From NCBI RefSeq assembly GCF_004792665.1, contig NZ_SRZX01000001.1, positions 1 through 64,000 on the forward strand: 64,000 nt of DNA, given 5' to 3'. The DNA is from Marinobacter orientalis (GTDB taxonomy: Bacteria > Pseudomonadota > Gammaproteobacteria > Pseudomonadales > Oleiphilaceae). This document shows positions 45,472 to 55,286 of the stretch, piece after piece (within the stretch, counting starts at the first letter, position 1; every line of letters starts with the position of its first letter). Position numbers and translations under genes: made by a program. Under the pieces are notes generated by a model. The model was not told the DNA's origin, made no database searches, and worked only from the letters and a program-made list of their open reading frames with translations.

Positions 45472-47778
45472 ATGCTACTGGCTGTGTTATCAGGATTCTT
45501 GCTGGCAATCGTGGCGCCGGCGCTGCACCGGGTCACGGGAAAGTACATTGGCTGGACACTCGCCATACTGCCCGCCAGCCTGACCGCCTACTTTGCCAGC
45601 CTGATCCCGGACGTTCAGGCCAATGGTTCGTTGGTGATGGAATATGCCTGGATGCCGGGCCTGGGCATCAACCTCAACTTTCTGGTCGACGGCCTCTCCC
45701 TTGTATTCGCCCTGCTGATCAGCGGCATCGGCACCTTTATCCTGATTTATGCGGGATCCTACCTGGCCGGGCACAGGTTCCTGGCTCGTTTCTTCGTGAT
45801 CATGCTGTCGTTCATGGCTTCCATGCTGGGGCTTGTGCTCTCCGACAACCTGGTTTCACTGTTTGTATTCTGGGAACTTACCAGCATCACCTCCTACATG
45901 CTGATTGGCTTCAACCACGAAGATATGGAAGCCCGCAAATGTGCACTTCAGGGACTGTTTGTCACTGCAGGCGGCGGCCTCGCACTGATGGCGGGCCTGG
46001 TGCTTCTGGCGATCATGGGCGGCAGCTACTCGTTGTCTGAAATCCTCTCCTCGGATCTGGCGCTCCATGAACACGCATTCTACACCGGGGCGGTCATCTG
46101 CATCCTTGCCGGATGCTTTACCAAATCCGCCCAGGTGCCGTTCCATTTCTGGCTGCCTAACGCCATGGCGGCACCGACACCGGTTTCCGCCTTCCTGCAC
46201 TCTGCCACCATGGTCAAGGCCGGCGTCTATCTGATGGCGCGGCTGAACCCGTCCCTGGGCGAAGGGGCGCTCTGGAGCCAGGCACTGATGCTGTTCGGTG
46301 CCGCCACCATGTTTACTGGCGCTTACCTGGCCTTCAGTAGCACCGGTATCAAGAAAGTACTGGCCTATTCCACCATTATGGCTCTGGGTACGCTGACCAT
46401 GCTGATCGGCGTGGGCACCGAACTGGCCCTGACCGCCTTTATCTGCTTCCTGGTAGCTCATTCCCTGTATAAAGGCGCGCTGTTCATGATTGCCGGCGCC
46501 CTGGATCACGAAACCGGCACCAAGGACATTGCCCGCATGGGCGGCCTGAAAAAAACCATGCCGGTGACCGCGGCGATTGCCTGTCTGGCAGCCCTGTCAC
46601 TGGCAGGACTGCCGCCCCTCTTCGGCTTTATTGCCAAGGAACTGCTACTGGAGTCACTGCTGGACGCACCGCTCTGGTCTGTTGGCCTGACCGTCGCTGC
46701 TGTTGCCGCAGCGGTACTGATCGTTGGCGTTGCCGGGCTGGTGGCTATCAAGCCTTTCTTCGGCAAGGTTGCAGACACACCCAAAGCCCCTCATGAGGCG
46801 CCTTTCGGCATGCTGGTGGGTCCCGCTGTGCTGTCAGTGATTGCACTGATCTTCGGCCTGGCTCCTTTTCTTCCTGAGGCAGCCCTGCTTCAGTCTGCGA
46901 TAGGAAGCGTCTTCGGCTCACCGGTAGAAACCTACCTGGCGCTCTGGCATGGCGTCAACGTGCCACTGGTACTGTCAATCGGCAGCCTGATACTGGGGCT
47001 GAGCCTGGTGTCCGGCTGGCACCGGCTTCAGCCCGCTCTCTACGCGATAAATACCTACGCCGCACGGTTTGGCCCGGAGGCCGGCTACTTCCGCTTTATG
47101 GAAGGCATAACCATTGTCGCAGCCTGGCAAACCCGGCTGCTGCAGAACGGAGTGCTCGGTCTGTACCTGCTGCTGCTCGTCGCAGTGACCTTTGGCCTCA
47201 CCGGGTACACCCTGCTGACCCACCATGGCATCCACCTAACCCTGGATCTGACTGACAGCCACTTCTATGAGTGGGGCATTGCTCTTCTGCTGGTTGCTGC
47301 TGCCACCTTCGCCAGCTCTACCCACTCCCGCCTGGGTTCGGTGGCATCCATGGGTGTGCTTGGCTTCGGTGTCGCCCTTACCTTTATTCTGTTCAGTGCA
47401 CCTGATCTGGGCATCACCCAGTTGCTGGTAGAAACCCTGACGGTAATTCTGCTGGTGCTGGTACTGTTCAGACTGCCCGAATTCGTCAACCTGTCCTCGC
47501 CCTTTGAACGCTTCCGGGACCTCGCGGTGGCGATCTTTGCTGGCGTGGTGATGACACTGCTGATTCTTGCGGCCCTGGATGTTCAGTACTTCGAGAGCAT
47601 CTCAAGCTACTACGTCGAGAACAGCGGCACGCTGGGTCACGGCCGCAACATCGTCAACGTCATCCTGGTTGATTTCCGGGCCCTGGACACCCTGGGGGAG
47701 ATCTTCGTGCTGTCACTGGCGGCCCTGGGCGTACTGTCGATGATCAAGCTGAGGGCGGAGGATCAGTACAAATCATGA
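45472..47778 (+). CDS. mrpA: Mrp Na+/H+ antiporter subunit A
   Basis: A 768-residue polytopic subunit, homologous to NuoL/ND5 in its first ~500 residues (LVDGLSLVFALLISGIGTFI, FFVIMLSFMASMLGLVLSDN, HFWLPNAMAAPTPVSAFLHS, TMVKAGVYLMARL) with the proton-path lysines and glutamates of this family. The C-terminal ~200 residues carry the MbhD/MbhE-like part of fused MrpA (FILFSAPDLGITQLLVETLT, ending RALDTLGEIFVLSLAALGV). It is first of seven genes; its TGA overlaps the ATG of mrpB. It works in sodium export and pH homeostasis in the inner membrane. Confidence 0.95.
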   Translation: MLLAVLSGFLLAIVAPALHRVTGKYIGWTLAILPASLTAYFASLIPDVQANGSLVMEYAWMPGLGINLNFLVDGLSLVFALLISGIGTFILIYAGSYLAGHRFLARFFVIMLSFMASMLGLVLSDNLVSLFVFWELTSITSYMLIGFNHEDMEARKCALQGLFVTAGGGLALMAGLVLLAIMGGSYSLSEILSSDLALHEHAFYTGAVICILAGCFTKSAQVPFHFWLPNAMAAPTPVSAFLHSATMVKAGVYLMARLNPSLGEGALWSQALMLFGAATMFTGAYLAFSSTGIKKVLAYSTIMALGTLTMLIGVGTELALTAFICFLVAHSLYKGALFMIAGALDHETGTKDIARMGGLKKTMPVTAAIACLAALSLAGLPPLFGFIAKELLLESLLDAPLWSVGLTVAAVAAAVLIVGVAGLVAIKPFFGKVADTPKAPHEAPFGMLVGPAVLSVIALIFGLAPFLPEAALLQSAIGSVFGSPVETYLALWHGVNVPLVLSIGSLILGLSLVSGWHRLQPALYAINTYAARFGPEAGYFRFMEGITIVAAWQTRLLQNGVLGLYLLLLVAVTFGLTGYTLLTHHGIHLTLDLTDSHFYEWGIALLLVAAATFASSTHSRLGSVASMGVLGFGVALTFILFSAPDLGITQLLVETLTVILLVLVLFRLPEFVNLSSPFERFRDLAVAIFAGVVMTLLILAALDVQYFESISSYYVENSGTLGHGRNIVNVILVDFRALDTLGEIFVLSLAALGVLSMIKLRAEDQYKS

Positions 47779-48200
47779 AATCCAATACCCTGATTCTGCA
47801 TACCGCTGCGCTGTTTATCATGCCGTTGCAGCTTATGTTCTCCGTCTTCCTGCTGTTCCGCGGCCACGACGAGCCTGGCGGCGGTTTCATCGGGGGACTG
47901 GTAGCGGCAAGCGCCTTTGTGCTCTACGCCTTTGCATTTGGCTCGGAGCCCACTCGCCGCATCCTTCGCGTCGCTCCGCGGGATCTGCTGGCTGCCGGGC
48001 TGTTATTCGCCATTGCCTCGACCGTCCCTGCGTTCCTGGCAGGCCAGCCGATGCTGACTGCTCACTGGTGGGAAGTCCCGCTTCCCGGTGGTAACTACCT
48101 CAAGCTGTCGACACCCCTGATTTTCGACATTGGCGTATACGCGGCGGTTCTTGGCACCATCATGACGTTTGTCATCAACCTGATGGAGTCGGATGAATGA
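47775..48200 (+). CDS. mrpB: Mrp Na+/H+ antiporter subunit B
   Basis: A 141-residue membrane protein (MnhB domain) with four helices and the typical [20 protein letters not shown] segment. ATG 47775 overlaps the mrpA stop (ATGA), so translation is coupled. It is an essential structural subunit of the hetero-oligomeric Mrp complex. Confidence 0.94.
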   Translation: MKSNTLILHTAALFIMPLQLMFSVFLLFRGHDEPGGGFIGGLVAASAFVLYAFAFGSEPTRRILRVAPRDLLAAGLLFAIASTVPAFLAGQPMLTAHWWEVPLPGGNYLKLSTPLIFDIGVYAAVLGTIMTFVINLMESDE

Positions 48201-48246
48201 ACCAGCACATTGCACTCCAAACCTTCAGTCTGAAAGGAGAGCCTTT

Positions 48247-48594
48247 ATGGAAAGCCTGATGGCTTACGTCGTCGGCATCCTTTTCGCAGCAGCGATCTAC
48301 ATGATGCTGCGACGCTCCATTGTCAAACTGGTCATCGGCCTGATAATGCTCAGCAACGCCGCCAACCTTCTCATTTTCGTTGTGTCCGGTATGACCAGGG
48401 GCGCTCCCCCCCTGATACCAGAAGGTGCTGATGCGCCTCTGGGTGCGGTTGCGGATCCGCTGCCGCAGGCATTGATACTGACTGCCATCGTTATCGCTTT
48501 CGGCGTTCTGGCCTTCGCCGTGGTTCTCATACGCCGTGCGTATGAAGTAGTGGGAACCGACGATCTTGACCAGATGAAGGATACGGACACTTGA
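48247..48594 (+). CDS. mrpC: Mrp Na+/H+ antiporter subunit C
   Basis: A 115-residue NuoK/MnhC-like subunit from ATG 48247 (AAAGGAGAG upstream; an upstream in-frame ATG at 48193 overlaps mrpB and lacks a site). It has three membrane helices, with [18 protein letters not shown] and [20 protein letters not shown] typical of the family. Confidence 0.94.
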   Translation: MESLMAYVVGILFAAAIYMMLRRSIVKLVIGLIMLSNAANLLIFVVSGMTRGAPPLIPEGADAPLGAVADPLPQALILTAIVIAFGVLAFAVVLIRRAYEVVGTDDLDQMKDTDT

Positions 48595-50105
48595 ACCCGG
48601 AACTCGCTTTACCGATTCTCATCCCGCTGATTTCCGGTGCCATGTCCGTCGCTTTATGGCGATCAGTCCGCTATCAGCGCATTCTTGCCGTGCTCGCTAC
48701 CGCCCTGTTACTGGCGGCCAGCGTCTGGCTGCTGCGCTCCACCATGGAACAGGGTTTCCTGGTGATGGAAATGGGCAGTTGGCCAGCGCCGTTCAGCATC
48801 GTGTTTGTATCAGACATTCTCAGCGCCATCATGATCGTGCTGACGGGCATTATTGGCCTTGCCATTGCCATCTATTCCCTCGCGTCCACGCCCAGAGGAC
48901 ATGAAAAATTCGGCTATTACCCGCTAATGCACCTGCTGCTGGCGGGGGTAGCCGGGTCTTTCCTGACCGGCGACATTTTCAACCTGTTTGTCTGGTTCGA
49001 AGTCATGCTGCTGGCCTCTTTCGCCCTGCTCACCCTCGGCGGCGAGCGCGCGCAGATGGAAGGGGCGATCAAATACGTCACCCTGAACCTGTTTTCTTCC
49101 GCGATCTTCCTGTCAGCGGTGGGCCTGCTTTACGGAACCGTCGGCACGCTCAACATGGCGGACATCGCCCAGAAAGTGGCAACGCTGGAAGACCCCAGCA
49201 TGGTCACGGTGGTATCAATGATGTTCATGGTATCCTTCGGCATCAAGGCGGCCGCCTTCCCGCTGTTTTTCTGGCTACCCGCTTCCTACCACACCCCGCA
49301 GGTGGCGGTGTCCGCCCTGTTTGCCGGGCTACTGACCAAGGTAGGGGTCTACGCGCTGTACCGGGTGTTCACCCTGATCTTTACCCAGGATGTGGAATAC
49401 ACCCACACCATTCTGCTATGGGCAGCCACACTCACCATGTTGACCGGTGTTCTCGGAGCAGCCGCCCAGTTCGAGTTCCGCAGGATCCTGTCGTTCCACA
49501 TCGTCAGCCAGATCGGCTACATGATTCTCGGACTTGCCCTGTTTACCCCGCTGGCCATTATCGGCGGCGTGTTTTATATCATGCACCACATCATTGTTAA
49601 GACCAATCTGTTCCTGGTCAGTGGCATCGTCTACCGTTTGCTCGGCAGCTATGAACTGAAGGATCTCGGAGGCGTCTACAAAGAGCGGCCTGTGCTCGCC
49701 CTGCTGTTTCTGATTCCTGCCCTGTCACTGGCAGGCATTCCACCCCTGTCAGGGTTCTTCGCGAAATTTGTGGTGATCCGCGCCGGCCTGGAAGCGGAAG
49801 CCTATGTGGTGACCGCTATAGCCCTGCTGGTGGGCCTGCTGACGCTCTATTCAATGATCAAGATCTGGGCCGAGGTGTTCTGGAAAAAAACACCGGAACA
49901 CGTCAAGTCCCTCAGTCTCCTGAAGGGCGACATGAAAAAAAGCCACATGTGGGCTTACTATGTGCCAGTCGTCGGCCTTGCAGCCTGTACCCTGTATATC
50001 GGCCTGAACGGCCAGCCCATCTACGAACTGGCGGAGATGGCGGCAGATCAGCTGATGAATCCTGAGCTCTACATAGAGGCGGTTCTGGGAGGTGCGCAAC
50101 AATGA
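48591..50105 (+). CDS. mrpD: Mrp Na+/H+ antiporter subunit D
   Basis: A 504-residue NuoM/NuoN-like subunit. It begins with TTG 48591 inside TTGA, overlapping the mrpC stop. It shows [60 protein letters not shown] (with the conserved Lys) and [20 protein letters not shown]. It forms one of the ion-translocating channels of the complex. Its TGA overlaps the ATG of mrpE. Confidence 0.95.
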   Translation: MNPELALPILIPLISGAMSVALWRSVRYQRILAVLATALLLAASVWLLRSTMEQGFLVMEMGSWPAPFSIVFVSDILSAIMIVLTGIIGLAIAIYSLASTPRGHEKFGYYPLMHLLLAGVAGSFLTGDIFNLFVWFEVMLLASFALLTLGGERAQMEGAIKYVTLNLFSSAIFLSAVGLLYGTVGTLNMADIAQKVATLEDPSMVTVVSMMFMVSFGIKAAAFPLFFWLPASYHTPQVAVSALFAGLLTKVGVYALYRVFTLIFTQDVEYTHTILLWAATLTMLTGVLGAAAQFEFRRILSFHIVSQIGYMILGLALFTPLAIIGGVFYIMHHIIVKTNLFLVSGIVYRLLGSYELKDLGGVYKERPVLALLFLIPALSLAGIPPLSGFFAKFVVIRAGLEAEAYVVTAIALLVGLLTLYSMIKIWAEVFWKKTPEHVKSLSLLKGDMKKSHMWAYYVPVVGLAACTLYIGLNGQPIYELAEMAADQLMNPELYIEAVLGGAQQ

Positions 50106-50575
50106 TCGGTTTCTTCTGGAACATCATGCTGGCGCTTGCCTGGGTAGCGCTGAGTGGCAATTTTACCGCCATGAATTTCATTGCCGGCTTTTTCTTTGCC
50201 TACCTGGCACTGATGGTCCTGCAAAGGCAGGTTCCCGTTCTTAAAGGTTACTCAAGGCGGATTCCCAGGGTGGTGGCGTTTCTGGTGTTCTTTATCAAGG
50301 AGCTGGTCAAGGCCAACGTCCGCGTGGCCTATGACGTTGCCACGCCGGTCTGGTATATGAAACCGGGGGTGATCGCATTTCGTCTCGAAGCACACACCGA
50401 TGTCGAAATCCTGTTCCTGAGCAGTGTAATTTCCCTGACGCCCGGGACACTGAGCCTGGACGTATCGGATGACCGCCAGGTGCTTTTCATACATGCGATG
50501 TTTCTTCAGGATGAAGAACAGTTGCGTCAGGATCTCAGGGAACTTGAGCGCCGAATCCTGAAGATCTTGCGCTGA
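50102..50575 (+). CDS. mrpE: Mrp Na+/H+ antiporter subunit E
   Basis: A 157-residue MnhE-family subunit: two or three N-terminal helices, then VAFLVFFIKELVKANVRVAY and a soluble tail with SSVISLTPGTLSLDVSDD, a segment conserved in MrpE. ATG 50102 overlaps the mrpD stop (ATGA). Confidence 0.94.
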   Translation: MIGFFWNIMLALAWVALSGNFTAMNFIAGFFFAYLALMVLQRQVPVLKGYSRRIPRVVAFLVFFIKELVKANVRVAYDVATPVWYMKPGVIAFRLEAHTDVEILFLSSVISLTPGTLSLDVSDDRQVLFIHAMFLQDEEQLRQDLRELERRILKILR

Positions 50576-50586
50576 GGAGCCAGCAC

Positions 50587-50859
50587 GTGATTCCGATTGT
50601 GATCAACATTGTCTACTTTATGCTCTCGGTGGCTCTGCTGCTGGCATTCATCCGCCTGACCCGGGGGCCGTCACTGCCCGACCGCGTTGTGGCTCTTGAG
50701 CTGATTGCGTCCATCGTGGTGGGCTACGTAGGCGTCCATGCCATTGATACCGGTGTTTCCAGCCTGCTGGATGTGGCCATTGTTATCGCCCTGACCGCCT
50801 TCCTGGCGGCCATAGGTTTCGCCCGCTTCCTGGAAAGGGGGGGGCGCAGAAATGATTGA
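50587..50859 (+). CDS. mrpF: Mrp Na+/H+ antiporter subunit F
   Basis: A 90-residue subunit with three helices and the family segment FIRLTRGPSLPDRVVALELI. The start is GTG 50587 with GAGGAG 8 bases upstream. Its end overlaps the mrpG start by 8 bases. Confidence 0.93.
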   Translation: MIPIVINIVYFMLSVALLLAFIRLTRGPSLPDRVVALELIASIVVGYVGVHAIDTGVSSLLDVAIVIALTAFLAAIGFARFLERGGRRND

Positions 50860-51265
50860 TCTTGTCGTAGCAATATGTCTGATCGCCGGCGCTTCCTTCA
50901 TGCTGCTGGCCGCCGTTGGTATTGTGCGTCTGCCAGACCTGCCTACCCGCATGCATGCATCGACGAAGGCCGGTGCCATGGGAGCCATGTTCACCATGGC
51001 GGGTGTCGCTTTTTACTTTACCGACAGTGTTGTGTCCGCCAGGGCACTGGCCATTGTCGTGTTTATCCTGATCACTTCTCCGGTTGCCGCCCACGTCATC
51101 GGACGGGCCGGTTACTTCATGGGCACCTCGCTCTGGGACGGCACTGTCAAGGATGAGCTGCGCGAGAATTATGATCCTGAAACCCACAAGCTGAGCAGTG
51201 GCTACGAAGGTAGCCCCGAAAGCGTCACCCCACCCCCCGAGTCAGACCCGCCAGACGATCGCTGA
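50852..51265 (+). CDS. mrpG: Mrp Na+/H+ antiporter subunit G
   Basis: A 137-residue subunit; three helices with GIVRLPDLPTRMHASTKAGA, the PhaG/MnhG signature. The soluble C-terminal tail is proline-rich (SPESVTPPPESDPPDD), longer than in many homologues. Last gene of the operon. Confidence 0.93.
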   Translation: MIDLVVAICLIAGASFMLLAAVGIVRLPDLPTRMHASTKAGAMGAMFTMAGVAFYFTDSVVSARALAIVVFILITSPVAAHVIGRAGYFMGTSLWDGTVKDELRENYDPETHKLSSGYEGSPESVTPPPESDPPDDR

Positions 51266-51350
51266 ACGCAGAATGACTGCCACCGGTTTTCATAACGCGG
51301 CAACACAGTTTCACGTATAGTGCGCCAAGGCATTTTGAGGAGACACTTTC

Positions 51351-51632
51351 ATGTTAAAGGTGAATGAGTATTTTGATGGAAAGGCCAAGTCCATTGCCTT
51401 TCAGACCTCCACCCTGCCGGCAACCGTGGGCGTTATCAGCCCGGGCGAATATGAGTTTGGTACCAGCAAAAAGGAAACCATGACTGTCATCAGCGGTGCC
51501 CTTACGGTTCTGCTGCCGGGCATGGAGGAATGGATGACCTACGGTTCCGGAGAATTTTTTGAAGTCGCCGGGCAGGCCAGCTTCAAGGCAAAGACCGACA
51601 TCGACACCGCCTATCTCTGCACCTACGAATAA
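51351..51632 (+). CDS. ppnP: Pyrimidine/purine nucleoside phosphorylase (PpnP, YaiE/UPF0345)
   Basis: A 93-residue single-domain cupin that starts [20 protein letters not shown], as in E. coli PpnP, with [20 protein letters not shown] and [20 protein letters not shown]. It phosphorolyses several nucleosides to free base and ribose-1-phosphate. The length equals the family norm. The start has GAGGAGA upstream. It is a single gene between mrp and the acyl-CoA ligase. Confidence 0.94.
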   Translation: MLKVNEYFDGKAKSIAFQTSTLPATVGVISPGEYEFGTSKKETMTVISGALTVLLPGMEEWMTYGSGEFFEVAGQASFKAKTDIDTAYLCTYE

Positions 51633-51655
51633 CCCCCCGCACGCATCAAGAAAGG

Positions 51656-51712
51656 GCGCAGAACGGGACAGGCACGCCAATCAGGCCTGCGGCTTCTGTT
51701 CTGCGCTATTTT
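51656..51712 (+). terminator. Terminator-like hairpin after ppnP
   Basis: Stem gcgcagaac (51656-51664) / gttctgcgc (51698-51706), then TATTTTAT. The long loop can form its own small stem. Moderate quality. Confidence 0.55.
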
Positions 51713-51803
51713 ATCGTTCATAGGTTTCCGTGGACGTAAAACTGTGTCAGATTTAGGGCTCTTCTCGTTATAAATTAAACAATTGAGAAAGAGGCACCGT
51801 GTT

Positions 51804-53447
51804 ATGGCACAGACCCGCATCCTGTCACCGGCGGACAACGCCTATCAGTATCCACTTTTGATCAAGCAGCTCCTGCTCTCCGGTCCCCGCTACAACCCGG
51901 ACCAGGAAATCGTTTATGCCAACCGCAGCAAGTACACCTATACCGATCTGGTGGATCGCATCCATCGCCTGGCTAATGCCCTGACGGATGCCGGTGTCCA
52001 GGCGGGTGATACCGTTGCGGTTATGGACTGGGACACACCCCGTTACCTGGAGTGCTTCTTTGCCATACCGATGATCGGGGCCATTCTGCACACCATCAAC
52101 GTGCGCCTGTCTCCGGAGCAGATTGTCTATACCATGAACCACGCCGAAGATGATGTGGTGCTGGTACACGATGACTTTCTTCCCATCATCGAAGGCGTGA
52201 AAGACGAAATCAAAACCGTCAGAACCTGGATCCGGCTGAGCGACAGCGACACCGCAAAGCCAGCGCCTGTCGAGGCGATCGGTGAGTATGAAGAGTTGCT
52301 GGCCAAGGCCGACAACGAGTTCGACTTTCCGGACTTTGACGAAAACAGCGTAGCCACCACTTTTTATACCACCGGTACCACCGGCAACCCCAAGGGCGTG
52401 TACTTCAGCCACCGGCAACTGGTGCTGCACACCCTCACCATGACAGGGGTAACGGCAGCGTTTGATGAGATGCCGTTACTGCGCTCGTCATCTGTTTATA
52501 TGCCGCTGACGCCAATGTTCCACGTTCATGCCTGGGGTGTGCCCTACGCTGCCACCATGCTGGGCGTTAAACAGGTCTATCCCGGTCGTTATGAGCCGGA
52601 GCTGCTGGTCGATCTTCTGAAGGAACACAAAGTCACCTTCTCACACTGCGTGCCTACCATCATGCAGATGATGATGGCCACCGAATCCATCAAAACGGCT
52701 GATCTGAACAACTGGCACGTGCTCATCGGTGGTAGCGCGCTGACCAAGGGACTCTGCGATGCAGGGGCAAGACTCGGAATCAACATGTATACCGCTTACG
52801 GTATGTCCGAAACCTGTCCGTTGCTCAGTGCTTCACATCTCAAGCCAGAAGATGTGGAGCTGCCGCTGGAGCAGCAGACTTCCATACGGGTGAAGACCGG
52901 TGTCGCGGTGCCGATGGTGGAACTTGAAATTGTGGATCCCGAAGGCAAGCCTCTGCCCCATGATGGCCAGGCCAAAGGCGAAGTTGTTGCCCGCGCTCCC
53001 TGGCTGACACAGGGCTATTTCAAAGAGCCTGAAAAGGGTGAGGAACTGTGGCAAGGTGGCTGGCTGCACACCGGTGATGTCGCCAGCATGGAGCCTGACC
53101 ATACGCTCACCATCAAGGACCGCATCAAGGATGTGATCAAGACCGGCGGTGAATGGCTATCATCCCTTGATCTGGAAAACCTGATAAGCCAGCATCCCGC
53201 GGTTGCCGGAGCTGCTGTGGTGGGTATACCGGACGAAAAATGGGGTGAGCGTCCCCACGCCATGGTAACCCTGAAACCTGGTGAGGAAGCGACTCTCGAA
53301 GATATCCAGAGTCACCTGAAGCAGTTCGTGGACTCCGGCGAAATCAATAAGTGGGCAATACCGAACCAGATCGATTTCGTTGAGGACATCCCCAAAACCA
53401 GTGTTGGCAAAATCAACAAGAAACTGATCCGCGATCAGTTGAAGTAA
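51804..53447 (+). CDS. Fatty-acid/medium-chain acyl-CoA ligase (AlkK-like, AMP-forming)
   Basis: A 547-residue adenylate-forming enzyme from ATG 51804. It carries the P-loop motif FYTTGTTGNPKGV (about 184-196), TAYGMSETCPL and the hinge region GWLHTGDVASMEPDHTLTIK followed by DRIKDVIKTGGEWLSS, plus the C-terminal KTSVGKINKKLIRD with the catalytic Lys. The length and sequence style match AlkK-like medium-chain ligases found in alkane- and fatty-acid-degrading marine bacteria. It activates fatty acids to acyl-CoA in the cytoplasm. Confidence 0.92.
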   Translation: MAQTRILSPADNAYQYPLLIKQLLLSGPRYNPDQEIVYANRSKYTYTDLVDRIHRLANALTDAGVQAGDTVAVMDWDTPRYLECFFAIPMIGAILHTINVRLSPEQIVYTMNHAEDDVVLVHDDFLPIIEGVKDEIKTVRTWIRLSDSDTAKPAPVEAIGEYEELLAKADNEFDFPDFDENSVATTFYTTGTTGNPKGVYFSHRQLVLHTLTMTGVTAAFDEMPLLRSSSVYMPLTPMFHVHAWGVPYAATMLGVKQVYPGRYEPELLVDLLKEHKVTFSHCVPTIMQMMMATESIKTADLNNWHVLIGGSALTKGLCDAGARLGINMYTAYGMSETCPLLSASHLKPEDVELPLEQQTSIRVKTGVAVPMVELEIVDPEGKPLPHDGQAKGEVVARAPWLTQGYFKEPEKGEELWQGGWLHTGDVASMEPDHTLTIKDRIKDVIKTGGEWLSSLDLENLISQHPAVAGAAVVGIPDEKWGERPHAMVTLKPGEEATLEDIQSHLKQFVDSGEINKWAIPNQIDFVEDIPKTSVGKINKKLIRDQLK

Positions 53448-53460
53448 ACCTCACTGACAA

Positions 53461-53494
53461 GACGCCCCGCATTCCCCCAGGGATATGGGGCGTC
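53461..53494. terminator. Weak terminator-like inverted repeat
   Basis: gacgcccc / ggggcgtc arms with an 18-base loop, 13 bases after the ligase stop and between convergent genes. No T-tract follows on the plus strand (tcctcctcc). Confidence 0.4.
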
Positions 53495-53523
53495 GTCCTC
53501 CTCCTGAGACCTGCCAGGATCTG

Positions 53524-54777
53524 TTAAAGCCCGGTAAACGCAAAATCCACATCCGGCTTGCGTCCCGCCACGATATCCGCCAGCGCGGCAGCAGAACCAC
53601 AGGAATGCGTCCAGCCAAGAGTACCGTGACCGGTGTTCAGGTAGAGGTTGCCAAAGTGGCTTTTGCCGATATAAGGCACATTGGAAGGCGTTGCCGGCCG
53701 CAACCCGGCCCAGAACTCGGATTGCTCCCAGTGCCCGGCCTCTGGCATCAGTTCGGCGGTGCGCCGGACAATCGCCCGACAGCGGGCAAGATTCAGCTCG
53801 CGGTTATAGCCACTCAGTTCCGCCGTCCCGGCGACGCGGATGCGATCACCCAGGCGTGAAAACACCAGCTTGTACTCGTCATCGGTGAGGCTGACTTTGA
53901 AGGCCGCCTCCTCATTCTTTACCGGTACGGTTATGGAGTAGCCTTTTGCCGGATAGATATTCAGCAACAGGCCCAGCTTCCGGGCCAGAATGGCACTGTA
54001 GCTGCCCAGGCTGAGTACGTAACTGTCCGCACGCAGGACCTGATGCCTGCCTTCGCGAATGACGGTAACGCCAAGGATCCGGTCGCGGGTATTCTCGAAC
54101 CCGAGAACTTCAGTGCCATAAAGAAATTCGACACCGGCTTCCTGCGCTTTGCTGGCCAGTGCCTGGGTGAACTGGCGGGCATCGCCGGACTCGTCTTCCG
54201 AGGTGTAGGTTGCCCCGGCAATCCGATGTTTGACCGGTGCCAGGGCAGGCTCCAGTTCAACCGCCCGATCTGCATCGATCACCTGGCGGTCACACCCCAG
54301 TTCCCGCATGATACGCGCCGGCTCCAGTGCAGACTCGAACTCTCCGGGATTGGTGTAGAAATGCAGGATACCCCTCTCGAGGTGATCGTACTCAATGCCG
54401 ATATCCTTGCGCAGCGCCTGCAAACGCTCGCGGCTGTAGGTGCCAAGACGCACAATCTGCCGGATATTGTGGGCAGCTCTGGCAGAGGTACATTCCCGCA
54501 GGAATGCGATGGCCCAGCGCCACTGGGCCGGGTCCATACGAGGGCGAAACAGCAGGGGTGCATCGGAACGGGCCAGCCATTTGAGCACTTTCAAAGGCGC
54601 GGAGGGATTGGCCCAGGGTTCGGCATGGGATACCGAGATCTGTCCGCCATTGGCATAACTGGTTTCGGTGCCTGCATTTCCCTGCCGGTCGACAACGGTA
54701 ACGTCATGTCCCTGCTGCTTCAAAAACCATGCGGTTGTAACACCAACAACACCCGCACCCAGTACCAGTACGTGCAT
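53524..54777 (-). CDS. dadA: D-amino acid dehydrogenase small subunit (DadA)
   Basis: A 417-residue flavoprotein starting MHVLVLGAGVVGVTTAWFLK, with SYANGGQISVSHAEPWANP, the FAD-proximal segment characteristic of true DadA. It oxidises D-alanine and other D-amino acids to keto acids, feeding the respiratory chain. It is distinct from the shorter-matching paralogue at 19011 in the hydroxyproline island. No alanine racemase gene is next to it, unlike the classic dadAX layout. Confidence 0.94.
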   Translation of the reverse strand: MHVLVLGAGVVGVTTAWFLKQQGHDVTVVDRQGNAGTETSYANGGQISVSHAEPWANPSAPLKVLKWLARSDAPLLFRPRMDPAQWRWAIAFLRECTSARAAHNIRQIVRLGTYSRERLQALRKDIGIEYDHLERGILHFYTNPGEFESALEPARIMRELGCDRQVIDADRAVELEPALAPVKHRIAGATYTSEDESGDARQFTQALASKAQEAGVEFLYGTEVLGFENTRDRILGVTVIREGRHQVLRADSYVLSLGSYSAILARKLGLLLNIYPAKGYSITVPVKNEEAAFKVSLTDDEYKLVFSRLGDRIRVAGTAELSGYNRELNLARCRAIVRRTAELMPEAGHWEQSEFWAGLRPATPSNVPYIGKSHFGNLYLNTGHGTLGWTHSCGSAAALADIVAGRKPDVDFAFTGL

Positions 54778-54876
54778 TCGTTTCCTCCCGTGGCCTGCGC
54801 CTGAATAAGCTCACCATTGTAACGTCTGGAACAACAGATTGCGTGTCAGCCATCCGCCACCATCAAGGAATCGTGT

Positions 54877-55230
54877 TCAGCCACCGGCTTTTTTCACCTC
54901 CCAGCCTTTCTCCTGTAACAGCGGCACCAGCAGATCCCGCTGGTCACCCTGAATCTCCACCACTCCGCCCTTGACAGTGCCACCGGTTCCGCATCGGGCC
55001 TTGAGTTTCTTGGCAAAACTTTTCAACTCCTTGTCATCCAGAGGGATACCGGTAATCAGGGTAACGCCTTTGCCCTTGCGACCCTTGGTTTCGCGGCTGA
55101 CGCGCACAACCCCATCACCGGCAGGGCGTGATGGTGCACCACAAATGCAGTCGTCAACGGGATGTCGACAATCGGGGCACATACGGCCCTGTTCTGTGGA
55201 GAATACCAGGCCGCCGGAATGGTTTTTCAT
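54877..55230 (-). CDS. yciH: Translation initiation factor SUI1/eIF1 homologue YciH
   Basis: A 117-residue protein with a zinc-knuckle-like N-terminal part (CPDCRHPVDDCIC) and a SUI1 domain (GVTLITGIPLDDKELKSFAK, KLKARCGTGGTVKGGVVEIQ). YciH is thought to affect start-codon fidelity, especially under stress. The cysteine pairs are an addition not found in all YciH proteins. Confidence 0.93.
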   Translation of the reverse strand: MKNHSGGLVFSTEQGRMCPDCRHPVDDCICGAPSRPAGDGVVRVSRETKGRKGKGVTLITGIPLDDKELKSFAKKLKARCGTGGTVKGGVVEIQGDQRDLLVPLLQEKGWEVKKAGG

Positions 55231-55251
55231 AACACCCTCTTATTCACTTCG

Positions 55252-55286
55252 GTATCCTCCCGGAGTTTCACACTCCGGGAGGATAC
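55252..55286. repeat. Perfect 15-bp hairpin over the DUF4136 stop codon
   Basis: gtatcctcccggagt (55252-55266) and actccgggaggatac (55272-55286) with a 5-base loop. The stop codon of the minus-strand lipoprotein gene lies at the loop (55268-55270), and the right arm encodes its final residues (YPPGV). TTTT follows on the plus strand only, so for the gene itself this is a stability or termination hairpin without a T-tract. Confidence 0.75.
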
